Notes: generated by a model from the letters alone, not told the origin. DNA of 26,651 nt from Bacteroidales bacterium UBA5762 (GCA_002418865.1 DIEY01000033.1:11549-38199); one strand, 5' to 3'. Counted from the first letter of the stretch, positions 8,482 through 16,927 are shown. Made by a program: numbers and translations.

Positions 8482-8514
8482 AGACCAAACAGGTTTTGGA
8501 AACCTGTTTGGTCT
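8482..8514 (-). terminator. perfect 15-bp inverted repeat, possible terminator and intron target
   Basis: AGACCAAACAGGTTT and its exact complement flank a 3-base loop. On the minus strand it lies 45 bases after the DUF721 stop and is followed by TTA, then the intron-like element at 8478. It may be the terminator of the alpha-glucan/DUF721 transcript. Similar perfect hairpins with a tiny loop occur as dispersed repeats in Bacteroidota. The sequence of the hairpin is certain, the role inferred. Confidence 0.6.
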
Positions 8515-8559
8515 AAGAAGATAATAAAATTGAAATGAGTTAATATCAAGCTCAGCGAC

Positions 8560-8859
8560 TCAGACAAAAACAATATCTTGGATCATTTCTTCACCTAGTT
8601 GGCGATTGAGGTTACGAATAATTTTAGTTTTAGCAAATGAAAGTTCATTTCTTAATGCGGGAGAATCGAGCTGGATAAACAATATACCATTTTTAAGTCG
8701 AATATCTCGCGTACTTTTAGCGATGTGTCGACCCACAACACGAGCCCAAATTTGATAAATCTTTACTTGAGTTAATCCGGATTTCAGATTGTAGATTCGT
8801 AAAAGTTCTTCGATTACCTTTTTCAAAGGAGTAGCATCATCGTTTTGCATAGCATTCAA
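8560..8859 (-). CDS. DUF721 / DciA-like protein
   Basis: A 99-residue protein of the DUF721 family. Its pattern is a helical N-terminus, IWARVVGRHIAKST at 47-60 with the conserved W-x2-VVG core, then a beta hairpin (IRLKNGILFIQLDSPA) and a helix rich in basic residues. DciA, the characterised member, loads the replicative helicase DnaB in bacteria lacking DnaC/DnaI, so a replication-initiation role is likely; that is inference from the family. An internal ATG at codon 4 is a second possible start. It follows the GH13 lipoprotein gene by 63 bases on the same strand, which may be read-through rather than a functional link. Downstream lies the perfect hairpin and the intron-like element. Confidence 0.8.
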   Translation of the reverse strand: MNAMQNDDATPLKKVIEELLRIYNLKSGLTQVKIYQIWARVVGRHIAKSTRDIRLKNGILFIQLDSPALRNELSFAKTKIIRNLNRQLGEEMIQDIVFV

Positions 8860-8922
8860 AATATTAACTTTTCAGTCATTTTATTTGATGATACTAGATA
8901 GACATCAAATTAGATTTAAAAA

Positions 8923-10281
8923 TCAAAGTTTTTCGAAGACTCTAAAGCCCCATGGTTCAAGTTCAAGAGGTTCAGATGGAGAAATATTGACCATGACATT
9001 TAAAAAAATTTCATTATACTTACCTTCGGCCTTTTTATCAGGGATAGAAAGCGTAAGAGGGCGATCACTCAAGTTAAGAACTATAAGTACTTTATTGTTT
9101 TTATGTTGGCGTAAAAAAACCATAGCATGAGTAGAATCAGAAGATTGAACAGGAATGATTCTGTCGTGGTCTTCGCCATGCCATAAAGCTGAGTTACGTT
9201 TTTTCAATTCGAAAAGGCTACGATAAAAGTCATGATTAGAATACTGAGCAAAGTGAATAGTATCTTTATCAAAGAATTTCAGGCGTTTTGCTGCAGGTTC
9301 TTCTTGTCCAGAATAAATGAGTGGCATACCTGGAACAGTAGCGGTTATAACTGCCATGGTCAGTGCCGCATCCCCAAAGAGTTCCTGTTCTGTCCCTGTC
9401 CATGAATTGATGTCGTGGTTAGAAGTAAAATTCATTTTAAAACTTCCTTGGGGATAATCGTTAGGATAATCTTCGATAAAGGAAAGAAGTTGATAAGCAT
9501 TTATCTTACCCTGACGCAGTTGTACCATCTTATCAAGTAGGCGCCAGTTATAGCCTGCATTGAAAGCGTTAAACATCAAGGCGGAAGTATCTGCTTCGGC
9601 CAGCATAAATACGGGTTTAATGCTATCGAGAGCCTTTCGTGTATTTTCCCAGAAATCAACTGGAATAAGACCAGCCACATCGCAACGAAAACCGTCTATG
9701 GAAGTTTCTTTCAACCACCATTTCATAGCTTCTGTCATGTATTTTCGTAATTGCGGGTTTGAATAATCAAAGGCAATGACGTCGGTCCAGTCGTAAGGAG
9801 AGATAAAACTACCATCCGGTGCATGTTTGTACCATTCGGGATGTTCTTTGGCTAAAGAACAATCGAAAGCCGAATGATTGGCCACCCAATCGATAATAAC
9901 ATACATCCCTAGTTTATGAGCTTCATTAACCAAAGAACGGAAATCGTCGAAAGTACCAAATTCAGGATTAATAGCATAATAGTCTTTTATAGAATAATAA
10001 CTTCCAAGTAACCCCTTTCGATTTGTATCGCCAATAGGTTGAATAGGCATGATCCACAAAATTTTCACACCCATTTCCTGTAAACGAGGCAAGTGTTCAG
10101 AAAAAGCATTAAAGGTACCTTCAGGAGTATATTGTCTAATATTCACTTCATAAATAGCAGCATCTTTTACCCACGAAGGTACAGGTCTGGCTTTTTCAAC
10201 ACTTTTAGAACAAGAAGAAAGTACGAAAACTACAACTAAAGCCATCAATACCAGAATTGTATTTCTCATTTTCATTTTCAT
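8923..10281 (-). CDS. GH13 alpha-amylase family lipoprotein
   Basis: An alpha-amylase superfamily glycoside hydrolase of 452 residues, anchored as a lipoprotein: a hydrophobic signal at about 7-20 ends in LSSC with C24 as the lipidated residue. The (beta/alpha)8 barrel retains all four conserved regions: DWVANH at 131-136, GFRCDVA at 197-203 with nucleophile D201, acid/base E229 in LAEAD, and TSNHD at 286-290 with D290. A beta-sandwich C domain follows from about residue 375. Substrate is probably alpha-1,4-glucan or maltooligosaccharide, judged from the neighbouring cyclomaltodextrinase-like enzyme and permease; transglycosylation or trehalose-related activity cannot be excluded. It is the third gene of the minus-strand cluster, 56 bases after the permease. 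Two more ATGs at codons 3 and 5 could serve as starts. Confidence 0.88.
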   Translation of the reverse strand: MKMKMRNTILVLMALVVVFVLSSCSKSVEKARPVPSWVKDAAIYEVNIRQYTPEGTFNAFSEHLPRLQEMGVKILWIMPIQPIGDTNRKGLLGSYYSIKDYYAINPEFGTFDDFRSLVNEAHKLGMYVIIDWVANHSAFDCSLAKEHPEWYKHAPDGSFISPYDWTDVIAFDYSNPQLRKYMTEAMKWWLKETSIDGFRCDVAGLIPVDFWENTRKALDSIKPVFMLAEADTSALMFNAFNAGYNWRLLDKMVQLRQGKINAYQLLSFIEDYPNDYPQGSFKMNFTSNHDINSWTGTEQELFGDAALTMAVITATVPGMPLIYSGQEEPAAKRLKFFDKDTIHFAQYSNHDFYRSLFELKKRNSALWHGEDHDRIIPVQSSDSTHAMVFLRQHKNNKVLIVLNLSDRPLTLSIPDKKAEGKYNEIFLNVMVNISPSEPLELEPWGFRVFEKL

Positions 10282-10337
10282 TTTATTTTCTTTTTATATG
10301 AAACAAATTTATGTTAGGTTTTCGATTTTAGAAATTT

Positions 10338-11588
10338 TCATGAGGGATTTCTTTGATTTTCCTTTACGAGAACCCATAACAAAGCCGAAACGAATAAAGA
10401 TATGGCTGCTATTTGATAAATCAGTGTTTTATCAGCGGCTTTTTCGATATAATGACCAAGTACGAAACTTGTAACCAATTGAGGAAGGACCACTGAGAGA
10501 TTAAAAATGCCCATAAAGAAACCCGTTTTGTTCTTGGCTACTTTTTCAGTCATAATGGCAAACGGCAAGCTCACAACGGCCGCCCAACCGAGGCTGAGTA
10601 AAATAAAAACAGCGTACATGGCTTGAGGCGAACGGATATAAAAGGCTATCAAGAAATAGCCTAACGACATAGTGAGCAAAGAAAGATAATGTGTTCTTAC
10701 TCTTCCTATTTTCCGAGCCAAAGGTTCGAGTAAGAAAATAGGAAAAAGCGAGCCAACAGCATTCAGAATGAAAAACATCCAGCCTATAATTTGGCCGAGA
10801 TATTCTTCATCATCCACATTAAAACGTTGTTCGAGAAAGGCAAAAGAATAGACAAACATGGTTTGTATGCCTAACCATGAAAAAGCATGGGCGAAATAAA
10901 TTTTCAACAATTCGCCCCATTGTGTTTTGGTTGCTGATGCATTGTTTAATTGAGTATCGCCTGAGGCTTGCACAAGCTGTCGTGGTTCGGTGATAAAAAA
11001 CAAGGGTATTATCGAAAACAACAATATAATCACAACGCCAACATAAATCAATACATAATTGCCAAAGAGGGCAGCCATAAGATAAGCCAAAGCGCCGAAG
11101 AAATTAGAAATTGCCTGCATCCAGGTATAACCTTTGGTACGTGGAGGCCCGTCGGGAGTCACATCGGCAATAATGGAACGAGTAGGATTAAAACTGATAT
11201 TAATGCTCAGATCGAGAGTAAGTGCCACAGTGATAGCCACACTCATGATACTTTCAAAACCTAAGGTTTGACTGATTAAACCTATGTTGGGAAGAGCAAG
11301 AATGGCCATAGCTGCCAAAACCCCACCAATGATAATGAAAGGGCGTCTTCTCCCACCCCAAAACCAAACGCCATCGCTAATCAATCCTACTATGGGTTGT
11401 CCCAAAATACCAGCTATTGGTCCTGCAGCCCAGACTATCCCGATTTCCTCGATATTGAGTCCATATTTAGTGCGTAAAATCCAACTCAAAACCGCTATCT
11501 GCACGGAGAGACCAAATCCCATCGCAGTGGCCGGCAAACCCAATATTACATAAAAAATATTACTGAGTTTTTTTTGCATTGTTTTCAT
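10338..11588 (-). CDS. MFS sugar permease, SLC45/GPH-like (probable maltodextrin importer)
   Basis: A 416-residue, 12-helix major facilitator. The loop after helix 2 carries SDGVWFWGGRRRPF (71-84); this GGRRRPF form is characteristic of the SLC45/plant sucrose and GPH-type disaccharide:cation symporters. Hydrophobic segments run throughout and there is a central cytosolic loop around 205-225. It is expected in the inner membrane, importing maltose or short maltooligosaccharides by proton symport. This is inferred from the family and from its position between two GH13 genes, 12 bases after the cyclomaltodextrinase-like gene. Bacterial relatives beside amylases are known as maltose permeases. 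The start could be M1 or M4. Confident as a permease, less so for the substrate. Confidence 0.85.
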   Translation of the reverse strand: MKTMQKKLSNIFYVILGLPATAMGFGLSVQIAVLSWILRTKYGLNIEEIGIVWAAGPIAGILGQPIVGLISDGVWFWGGRRRPFIIIGGVLAAMAILALPNIGLISQTLGFESIMSVAITVALTLDLSINISFNPTRSIIADVTPDGPPRTKGYTWMQAISNFFGALAYLMAALFGNYVLIYVGVVIILLFSIIPLFFITEPRQLVQASGDTQLNNASATKTQWGELLKIYFAHAFSWLGIQTMFVYSFAFLEQRFNVDDEEYLGQIIGWMFFILNAVGSLFPIFLLEPLARKIGRVRTHYLSLLTMSLGYFLIAFYIRSPQAMYAVFILLSLGWAAVVSLPFAIMTEKVAKNKTGFFMGIFNLSVVLPQLVTSFVLGHYIEKAADKTLIYQIAAISLFVSALLWVLVKENQRNPS

Positions 11589-11600
11589 ACTAGATATGTT

Positions 11601-13478
11601 TTAAGGTAATAGTTTAATAATTAATGCCTTATAAGGAGGTAAGGTCAAGGTTTCACCCCATGTAATTTCTTCGTTAGTAATGATTTCAAGCCCTCTATAA
11701 TGTTGAGCCAGCATCTCGGCAAATCTATCAGTTTTAATAAGGGCTTCTTCATCACCATAATTTAAAATAACCCATACAGTATCATTTTGATTATAACGAA
11801 AATAGGAATAAACATCATTTTCGGGCAAGAAATGCCTTGTTTCTCCCGATTGTATTACTGGGGATGATTTTCGCCAATTAGCCAGTGTACTGATAGTTTC
11901 CCATGCTTTTTGTTGGAGTTTGTTTCGTCCTTTTGCTTCGAAGGCATTAACAGGATCATTAGGCCAGCCACCCATCATGTCTCTTCTTATAAGGCCATGT
12001 CCATCCGATTCCATCCCTTTCATTAATTGCTCTGTGCCATATGTAAGCTGTGGTATGCCTCTAAGCGTATAAAGCATTACAAGTCCGAGGGTAAATTTTT
12101 GTAAATTTTCATCTGCAACGGAATAAAATCGGCTAAGGTCGTGGTTATCTAAGAAAATCATGTTATTACGAGGTTCAGAATATAAAAAATCTTGCGAAAG
12201 GCAATAGTAGATTCTTTCGATACCTTTGTCCCATCCCTTTTCTTTGTCGAGCATAGATTCTCTAATAGCAATGTAAAGAGGGAAGTCAGTCAGGAATTGA
12301 AGTGGCGACTTATAATTACCATCAGGTAGATCACTTTCCATCCAATAAGCATGCAAGGCCTTTTGTTCTACCCAAAGCTCACCGACAATACTAAAATCAG
12401 GGTATTCTTGTCTAATACGATTCACCCATCTCGCCATAAACTCCTTATCGGCATACTGATAAGTATCCATCCTAATACCATCGATTCCTGCATATTCAAT
12501 CCACCATATACTATTTTGTATCAGATAATTAGCCAGAAGTGTATCATTCTGATTCAGATCGGGCATGTGACGATCGAACCAGCCATTGACCATTCTTTGG
12601 TAATCATATTGCGAATGATAAGGATCGGGAATAGTTGTGCTGCGAAAATTCGAACGAGTATATTCTGGCCATTGATGAATAAAGGAATATGATGGGAGAT
12701 CACGCATCATCCAGTGTTGGTCGCCAAAATGATTAAAAACCATATCCATGATGATTTTCAATCCCTTTTGATGGGCTTGTTTGACCAAATGGACAAATTC
12801 TTCGTTTGAACCCAAACGTGGATCGACTTTATAAAGGTCGGTGATGGCGTAGCCATGATAAGAATATTGGGGTTGATTGTTTTCAAAAACAGGATTAAGC
12901 CAAATGGCGGTCATTCCAAGGTTTTTCAGATAATCGAGATGTTGTTCAATACCCGCTAAATCGCCACCATGACGCCCATTGGGGTTTTGCCGATCCACTT
13001 TTTCAATCATGGAATCTACATCGTCGTTGCTCAAATCACCATTTGCAAAACGATCGGGCATAAGCAAATAAATATTATCGGCCCATCCAAAGCCTTTGCG
13101 AACTGCCGAACCAACTTCACGTGCGTTAAAACGATACTGAATACTTATTTCTTCATTTCGGTCATTTTTTAAGATAAGTGAATAAATGCCAGGCGTCAAA
13201 TCGGCACCCATCTTCAAACGAACAAAAAGGTAATTTGAGTTTTCAGTAGTTGCCGTATTAATAACTTTTAAGCTCGCAGTAGGAGAATAAACCTTACAAT
13301 TACTCAAGTTTTCCCCATAAAGTAATATCTCTAAATTGGCATCTTGCATACCTACCCACCAAAAAGGCGGCTCAATTCTATGGATAGAAGGTCGTTGTGC
13401 TATGCTTATTAAGCACGAAAACAAAAGAAGGTTAATCAGAACGATTCTATGAGGAAAAAGAAATTTTCTTATCTTCAT
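11601..13478 (-). CDS. GH13 cyclomaltodextrinase / neopullulanase-like (SusA-like) enzyme
   Basis: A 625-residue exported glycosidase. A signal peptide (about 1-27, ending ISIAQ) precedes a cyclomaltodextrinase N-terminal domain (about 30-115), the catalytic barrel (about 130-530) and a C-terminal beta domain (about 545-625). Catalytic regions are intact: DMVFNH at 245-250, GIRMDTYQY at 334-342 with nucleophile D338, acid/base E367 in VGELWVE, and FLDNHD at 442-447 with D447. RHGGDLAGI at 169-177 and DRFANGD at 142-148 are typical of this subgroup. It should cleave cyclodextrins, maltodextrins or pullulan in the periplasm, releasing short sugars for the adjacent permease. It is the first gene of the cluster; a TAGATTTG -7 element lies 82 bases upstream. 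Resembles Bacteroides SusA, but no SusC/D genes are in the window. Confidence 0.93.
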   Translation of the reverse strand: MKIRKFLFPHRIVLINLLLFSCLISIAQRPSIHRIEPPFWWVGMQDANLEILLYGENLSNCKVYSPTASLKVINTATTENSNYLFVRLKMGADLTPGIYSLILKNDRNEEISIQYRFNAREVGSAVRKGFGWADNIYLLMPDRFANGDLSNDDVDSMIEKVDRQNPNGRHGGDLAGIEQHLDYLKNLGMTAIWLNPVFENNQPQYSYHGYAITDLYKVDPRLGSNEEFVHLVKQAHQKGLKIIMDMVFNHFGDQHWMMRDLPSYSFIHQWPEYTRSNFRSTTIPDPYHSQYDYQRMVNGWFDRHMPDLNQNDTLLANYLIQNSIWWIEYAGIDGIRMDTYQYADKEFMARWVNRIRQEYPDFSIVGELWVEQKALHAYWMESDLPDGNYKSPLQFLTDFPLYIAIRESMLDKEKGWDKGIERIYYCLSQDFLYSEPRNNMIFLDNHDLSRFYSVADENLQKFTLGLVMLYTLRGIPQLTYGTEQLMKGMESDGHGLIRRDMMGGWPNDPVNAFEAKGRNKLQQKAWETISTLANWRKSSPVIQSGETRHFLPENDVYSYFRYNQNDTVWVILNYGDEEALIKTDRFAEMLAQHYRGLEIITNEEITWGETLTLPPYKALIIKLLP

Positions 13479-13559
13479 GTATTCAAAATTTTAAGAATGT
13501 TGCAATAAACCTTATCAACTCTATTGAGAATGCAGTTAGAATGTTTTTATTTATTGGGG

Positions 13560-13567
13560 CAAATCTA
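13560..13567 (-). promoter_or_regulatory. -7 element of the alpha-glucan cluster
   Basis: TAGATTTG on the minus strand is a perfect TAnnTTTG match, 82 bases before the SusA-like ATG. No clear -33 element is seen 15 bases further up. The AT-rich leader of about 75 bases contains no obvious operator. Confidence 0.4.
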
Positions 13568-13855
13568 AAGCAAATATTCATAAAAAAATTTATTCTCTAT
13601 ACAATTACTATAAAAGAATTTATAAATTTTTAACAGAGAATTAAATTATATTTCTTTAGTTTATGGCCACATTCGATTTCTTAAAATTTGTCAATCCAAA
13701 ACCTTAATAAAAGAAAAACAATTGGTTAGGAGACAAAGGGCTAACCACCCCATTTAATTTGAATTAGGAAAATGGATAGTGCAGACCAGAATCCACTTTA
13801 AAAAACGGGGCGGATCCGAAAAGCCATAAAAGTAGGACATAAAACGAAAACAACG

Positions 13856-14205
13856 ATGAACACTTTTAAGTTTGGTGATTACTTTCATAATGATCGCCTC
13901 TATGTGGATGATCTTCCAAAAGGCGGGTAAGCCAGGTTGGGCTTCTATCATCTCTATTTACAACATTCTGATTTTACTCCAAATTGTGGGTAAACCTTGG
14001 TGGTGTTTACTACTTTTGCTTATTCCAGTAGTCGATATTGTTATATTGATTATTATACCATCAGCTTTCGCAGACATTTGAGAAGACTGCCGGGTTTACG
14101 GTAAGTTTAGTTCTATTGCCAATAATTTTCTTTCCAATTTTAGCATTCAGTGATGCAAAGTACATTGGGTTTAAAAAACCAGAGGTTACAGAAGCGAATA
14201 TTTGA
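13856..14205 (+). pseudogene. frameshifted DUF5684 small membrane protein gene
   Basis: The frame at 13860-14081 encodes FIMIASMWMIFQKAG, KPGWASII, IYNILILLQIVGKPWW and a second membrane helix, which I recognise as the DUF5684 membrane family. It hits a stop at 14079. The missing C-terminal part continues one frame over from 14062 (SQTFEKTAGF, then LPIIFFPILAFSDAKYIGF) to the stop at 14203-14205. At the other end, ATG AAC ACT at 13856 gives the expected MNT start but is out of frame with the helix that follows, so a second shift or deletion has probably shortened the N-terminus. Two lesions favour real decay over a single read error. Function of the intact family is unknown to me. Confidence 0.75.
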
Positions 14206-14249
14206 GGTTTAATCCTATTAATTTTTTAACTAGTTAAATCCAGACTAAA

Positions 14250-14286
14250 GTTTATGTGGGCACGGCAAAGCCGTGCCCACATAAAC
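14250..14286. repeat. perfect 17-bp hairpin with AAA loop
   Basis: GTTTATGTGGGCACGGC and its exact complement flank AAA. It stands 45 bases after the DUF5684 pseudogene and 27 bases before the -7 element of the M28 gene. There is no T tract in either direction. The architecture (15-17 bp perfect stem, 3-base loop) matches the hairpin at 8482-8514 although the sequence differs. Confidence 0.85.
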
Positions 14287-14312
14287 ATCTAACTTCCTTT
14301 ATGTATTCTTTG

Positions 14313-14320
14313 TAATTTTG
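14313..14320 (+). promoter_or_regulatory. -7 element for the M28 peptidase gene
   Basis: TAATTTTG matches TAnnTTTG exactly and ends 26 bases before the ATG at 14347. The -33 region is weak. Confidence 0.5.
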
Positions 14321-14346
14321 CCCTCCTTCTTCATAAGAAAACTAAC

Positions 14347-16104
14347 ATGCGAAAAACCTGTTGTCTTGCCATTATTCTCTTTGCCAGTATATTCCAATTA
14401 TTTTCTCAGTTAAATGCCAATTTATCCATCGAAGAAATTGTTCGAGTTCTTTCTGCAGATTCACTTCAGGGCCGAAAACCCGGGGAAAGCGGTGCAAATA
14501 AAGCGGCTCGATATATACACGACCAATTTACACGCATAGGCTTGGTAATGAATGATAATGAAGGATATCAACCATTTCAATTCATCAACGATAGATTAGT
14601 TGGTCAGAATAATCATTTGCGTATTTTAAATTTTGAGGCAATTCATGGAGAAGATTTTACCCCAGCTTTATGGTCGGCTTCTCAAGCTGTGAAAGCCCCT
14701 ATAAAATTTGCAGGTTATGGATTTAATATTGAACAAGACAGCATCCATCGCAATGATTACGAAGGAATAGATGTCAAAGGAAAAATTGTGGTCATTCAAC
14801 AAGGCATACCTTCAAACGAAAAAAATAAAGAGATACTCGAAGATTTTGCTTCTGATCGTGATAAAGCCATTCTTGCCAGAGATTTAGGTGCAGCAGGTGT
14901 TATCTTAGTTTCACCAACCTCGGCCGACAATCAAGGCTTACCAGTTCAGCAATACGAACCTAACAGCTCAACCATTGATATTCCCGTAATATACGTTACT
15001 CAAGCAATAGCCGATAGTTTGGCAAAATTGGAATCCTATCATTCCAACCTTTCTTACTATCCGTTTCATTCATCTTCTCATCAAAAAAATGACAGCATCT
15101 TTTTACAAACGGAATTAATAGAACAAACCTCACTCACTTACAATGTATTAGGTATTTTGATGGGAAATAATGGCAATCTAAAAGATGAATATATTATCCT
15201 TGGTGCACATTATGATCATTTAGGGATGGGTGGCCAGGGCTCGGGTTCACGTATGCCCGATACGGTTGCTATACATCCCGGAGCCGATGATAATGCATCT
15301 GGGGTAGCAGGATTGTTATATACTGCTTCTATACTTGCAGCAGTAAAAGATTCCCTGAAACGCAGTATAATGTTCGTTGCTTTTAGTGCAGAAGAAATGG
15401 GGTTGCTTGGGTCGAAATATTTTACTGAACATTTACCTGTACCCCAAAACAATATTGTGGCCATGATTAATTTAGACATGATTGGCCGATTAGATACCCT
15501 CAACAACTCTATCTTTATAGGAGGAGTTGGGACTTCAGTTGAAAGTAAAGCTCTGGCTGACAGTTTATTAAAAATCATTCATTTAAAGCCCATCTATTCT
15601 CAAGAAGGATTTGGACCCTCAGACCATTCTTCCTTTTACAATCTTCGCATACCCGTTTTATATATTCATACAGGAGTTCATGCAGATTATCACACGCCAT
15701 TCGACAAAGCAGACCGAATCAATTATCATGGAATTGCCAAGATTAGCCAATTCATTTCACATTTGGTTTTAACTTTGGCCAATAGATCATCTCGACTTAC
15801 TTTTCAGGAAGCTGGGCCAGCACAGGCTACTTCATATCGCAAGGGATTAAAGGTTACTCTTGGCATTATGCCGGATTTTGCTGATTCAAACATCAAGGGA
15901 GTTAAAGTGGCTAATGTTAGAGACAATGCACCAGCCGGACGCGCAGGAATGATGAAAAACGACGTCATTGTTGCCATAGACGGTAAAAGTGTAAGAGATA
16001 TTTACGATTACATGAACCGTTTGAAGACTCTAAAACATGGAATGAGGGTCTCAATCGACATTATTAGAGAAAATCGACCAATGATTTTAATTGTGGAACT
16101 TTAA
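14347..16104 (+). CDS. secreted M28 family metallopeptidase with PA and PDZ domains
   Basis: A 585-residue exported zinc peptidase. The order is signal peptide (about 1-21), N-terminal part of the catalytic domain, an inserted PA (protease-associated) domain (about 105-245), the M28 catalytic core (about 260-475) and a C-terminal PDZ domain (about 497-585; GVKVANVRDNAPAGRAGM is the core). The co-catalytic two-zinc ligands are all present: H288 in GAHYDHLG, D314 in GADDNASG, E350 beside base E349 in SAEE, D377 in NLDMIG, and H449 in DYHTPFD. It probably acts as an aminopeptidase in the periplasm or outside the cell; the PDZ may bind protein C-termini or the substrate. It is a single gene with its own -7 element, convergent with the SlyD-like gene. 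Confidence 0.93.
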   Translation: MRKTCCLAIILFASIFQLFSQLNANLSIEEIVRVLSADSLQGRKPGESGANKAARYIHDQFTRIGLVMNDNEGYQPFQFINDRLVGQNNHLRILNFEAIHGEDFTPALWSASQAVKAPIKFAGYGFNIEQDSIHRNDYEGIDVKGKIVVIQQGIPSNEKNKEILEDFASDRDKAILARDLGAAGVILVSPTSADNQGLPVQQYEPNSSTIDIPVIYVTQAIADSLAKLESYHSNLSYYPFHSSSHQKNDSIFLQTELIEQTSLTYNVLGILMGNNGNLKDEYIILGAHYDHLGMGGQGSGSRMPDTVAIHPGADDNASGVAGLLYTASILAAVKDSLKRSIMFVAFSAEEMGLLGSKYFTEHLPVPQNNIVAMINLDMIGRLDTLNNSIFIGGVGTSVESKALADSLLKIIHLKPIYSQEGFGPSDHSSFYNLRIPVLYIHTGVHADYHTPFDKADRINYHGIAKISQFISHLVLTLANRSSRLTFQEAGPAQATSYRKGLKVTLGIMPDFADSNIKGVKVANVRDNAPAGRAGMMKNDVIVAIDGKSVRDIYDYMNRLKTLKHGMRVSIDIIRENRPMILIVEL

Positions 16105-16423
16105 AAACCTTTATATCTATTAAAGATCAACAAATCAGCCATTAACCAATCTAGTAGACCTAATTCTCTGATGAATTGTGTGCAAACAGTTCACCAATAA
16201 ATAATTAAAATAAGCCTCTTAGCTTGTGGGAAAGTTAAGTTAGTCCGATCAGAAATCTATTCATCAAGTATATATTGCAACGAGGTAGGAATTGCACCGA
16301 GTAGTTAAATCAAAACAAGCCCGAATATTGCCGCTTAGGTGAAATTTCATTCAATATTTCTCAAAAGAAAAAGATTTCTCATTTTGAGCTCAAAATAAAA
16401 ACGGAAGAAAGCAGTTAGATTTT
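16105..16423. other. gene-free gap between convergent genes
   Basis: No coding frame or RNA gene is seen. Near the end of the SlyD-like gene lies a perfect 16-base palindrome, ATTTTGAGCTCAAAAT at 16381-16396, followed on the minus strand by a T-poor region; an upstream CTCAAAAG could also pair with it. It may help terminate the SlyD-like transcript, but this is weak. Confidence 0.4.
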
Positions 16424-16927
16424 TCAGTCTTCATGTCCACCTGCGCCATGGACGTGACCATGAGCCAATTCTTCAGGTGTTGCTGGTCTTACATCGAGAA
16501 TGCTTCCTGTAAAATATAATCTCATTCCAGCCAAAGGATGGTTAAAATCCATTTTCACCGAGTTTTCGTCAATTTGCATTACTCTGCCTTCGAAACGATT
16601 ACCATCTTGGTCCATTAAAGGGATGACATTATCGATAAAAAGCATTTGTTCCCCTTCTGGACTTTGGCGAAAAATGTTGATATCTACATCGAATATGGAA
16701 TCCGGGTCGACAGGTCCATAGGCAGCATCATACGACAATGAAAAGGCATAAGAAGAACCCGGTTCGAGGCCGAGAATATTTTCTTCGAAAGCCGGAAGTA
16801 ACTGACCATGTCCATAAATAAAAGTCAATGGATTTTCTTGTGTAGCAGTTTGAAGGATCTCGCCTTCGGCGTTATCGGCTTGTAGCGTATAAATTAAGCT
16901 AACCACCATGTCTTGAGCAATCTGCAT
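16424..16927 (-). CDS. SlyD-like FKBP-type peptidyl-prolyl isomerase
   Basis: A 167-residue FKBP of the SlyD class, combining prolyl isomerase and chaperone activity, expected in the cytoplasm. The FKBP core shows FIYGHGQLLPAFE at 36-48 and the short loop LGLEPGSSYAFSL. The inserted IF (insert-in-flap) chaperone domain spans about 75-130, and the barrel closes with FNHPLAGMRLYF at 128-139. The tail is His-rich (H156, H158, H160, H165), a short version of the SlyD nickel/zinc-binding tail. No signal peptide. It sits 101 bases downstream of sucC on the same strand with its own -7 element (17010-17017), so it can be transcribed separately. Confidence 0.9.
   Translation of the reverse strand: MQIAQDMVVSLIYTLQADNAEGEILQTATQENPLTFIYGHGQLLPAFEENILGLEPGSSYAFSLSYDAAYGPVDPDSIFDVDINIFRQSPEGEQMLFIDNVIPLMDQDGNRFEGRVMQIDENSVKMDFNHPLAGMRLYFTGSILDVRPATPEELAHGHVHGAGGHED

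Noticed and set aside
12351..12692. 113-residue plus-strand open frame
   Set aside because: Antisense to the catalytic domain of the SusA-like enzyme; no family resemblance.
13723..13747. Weak hairpin TGGTTAG...CTAACCA
   Set aside because: Only seven pairs with an 11-base loop in AT-rich DNA, no T tract and no gene ending nearby.
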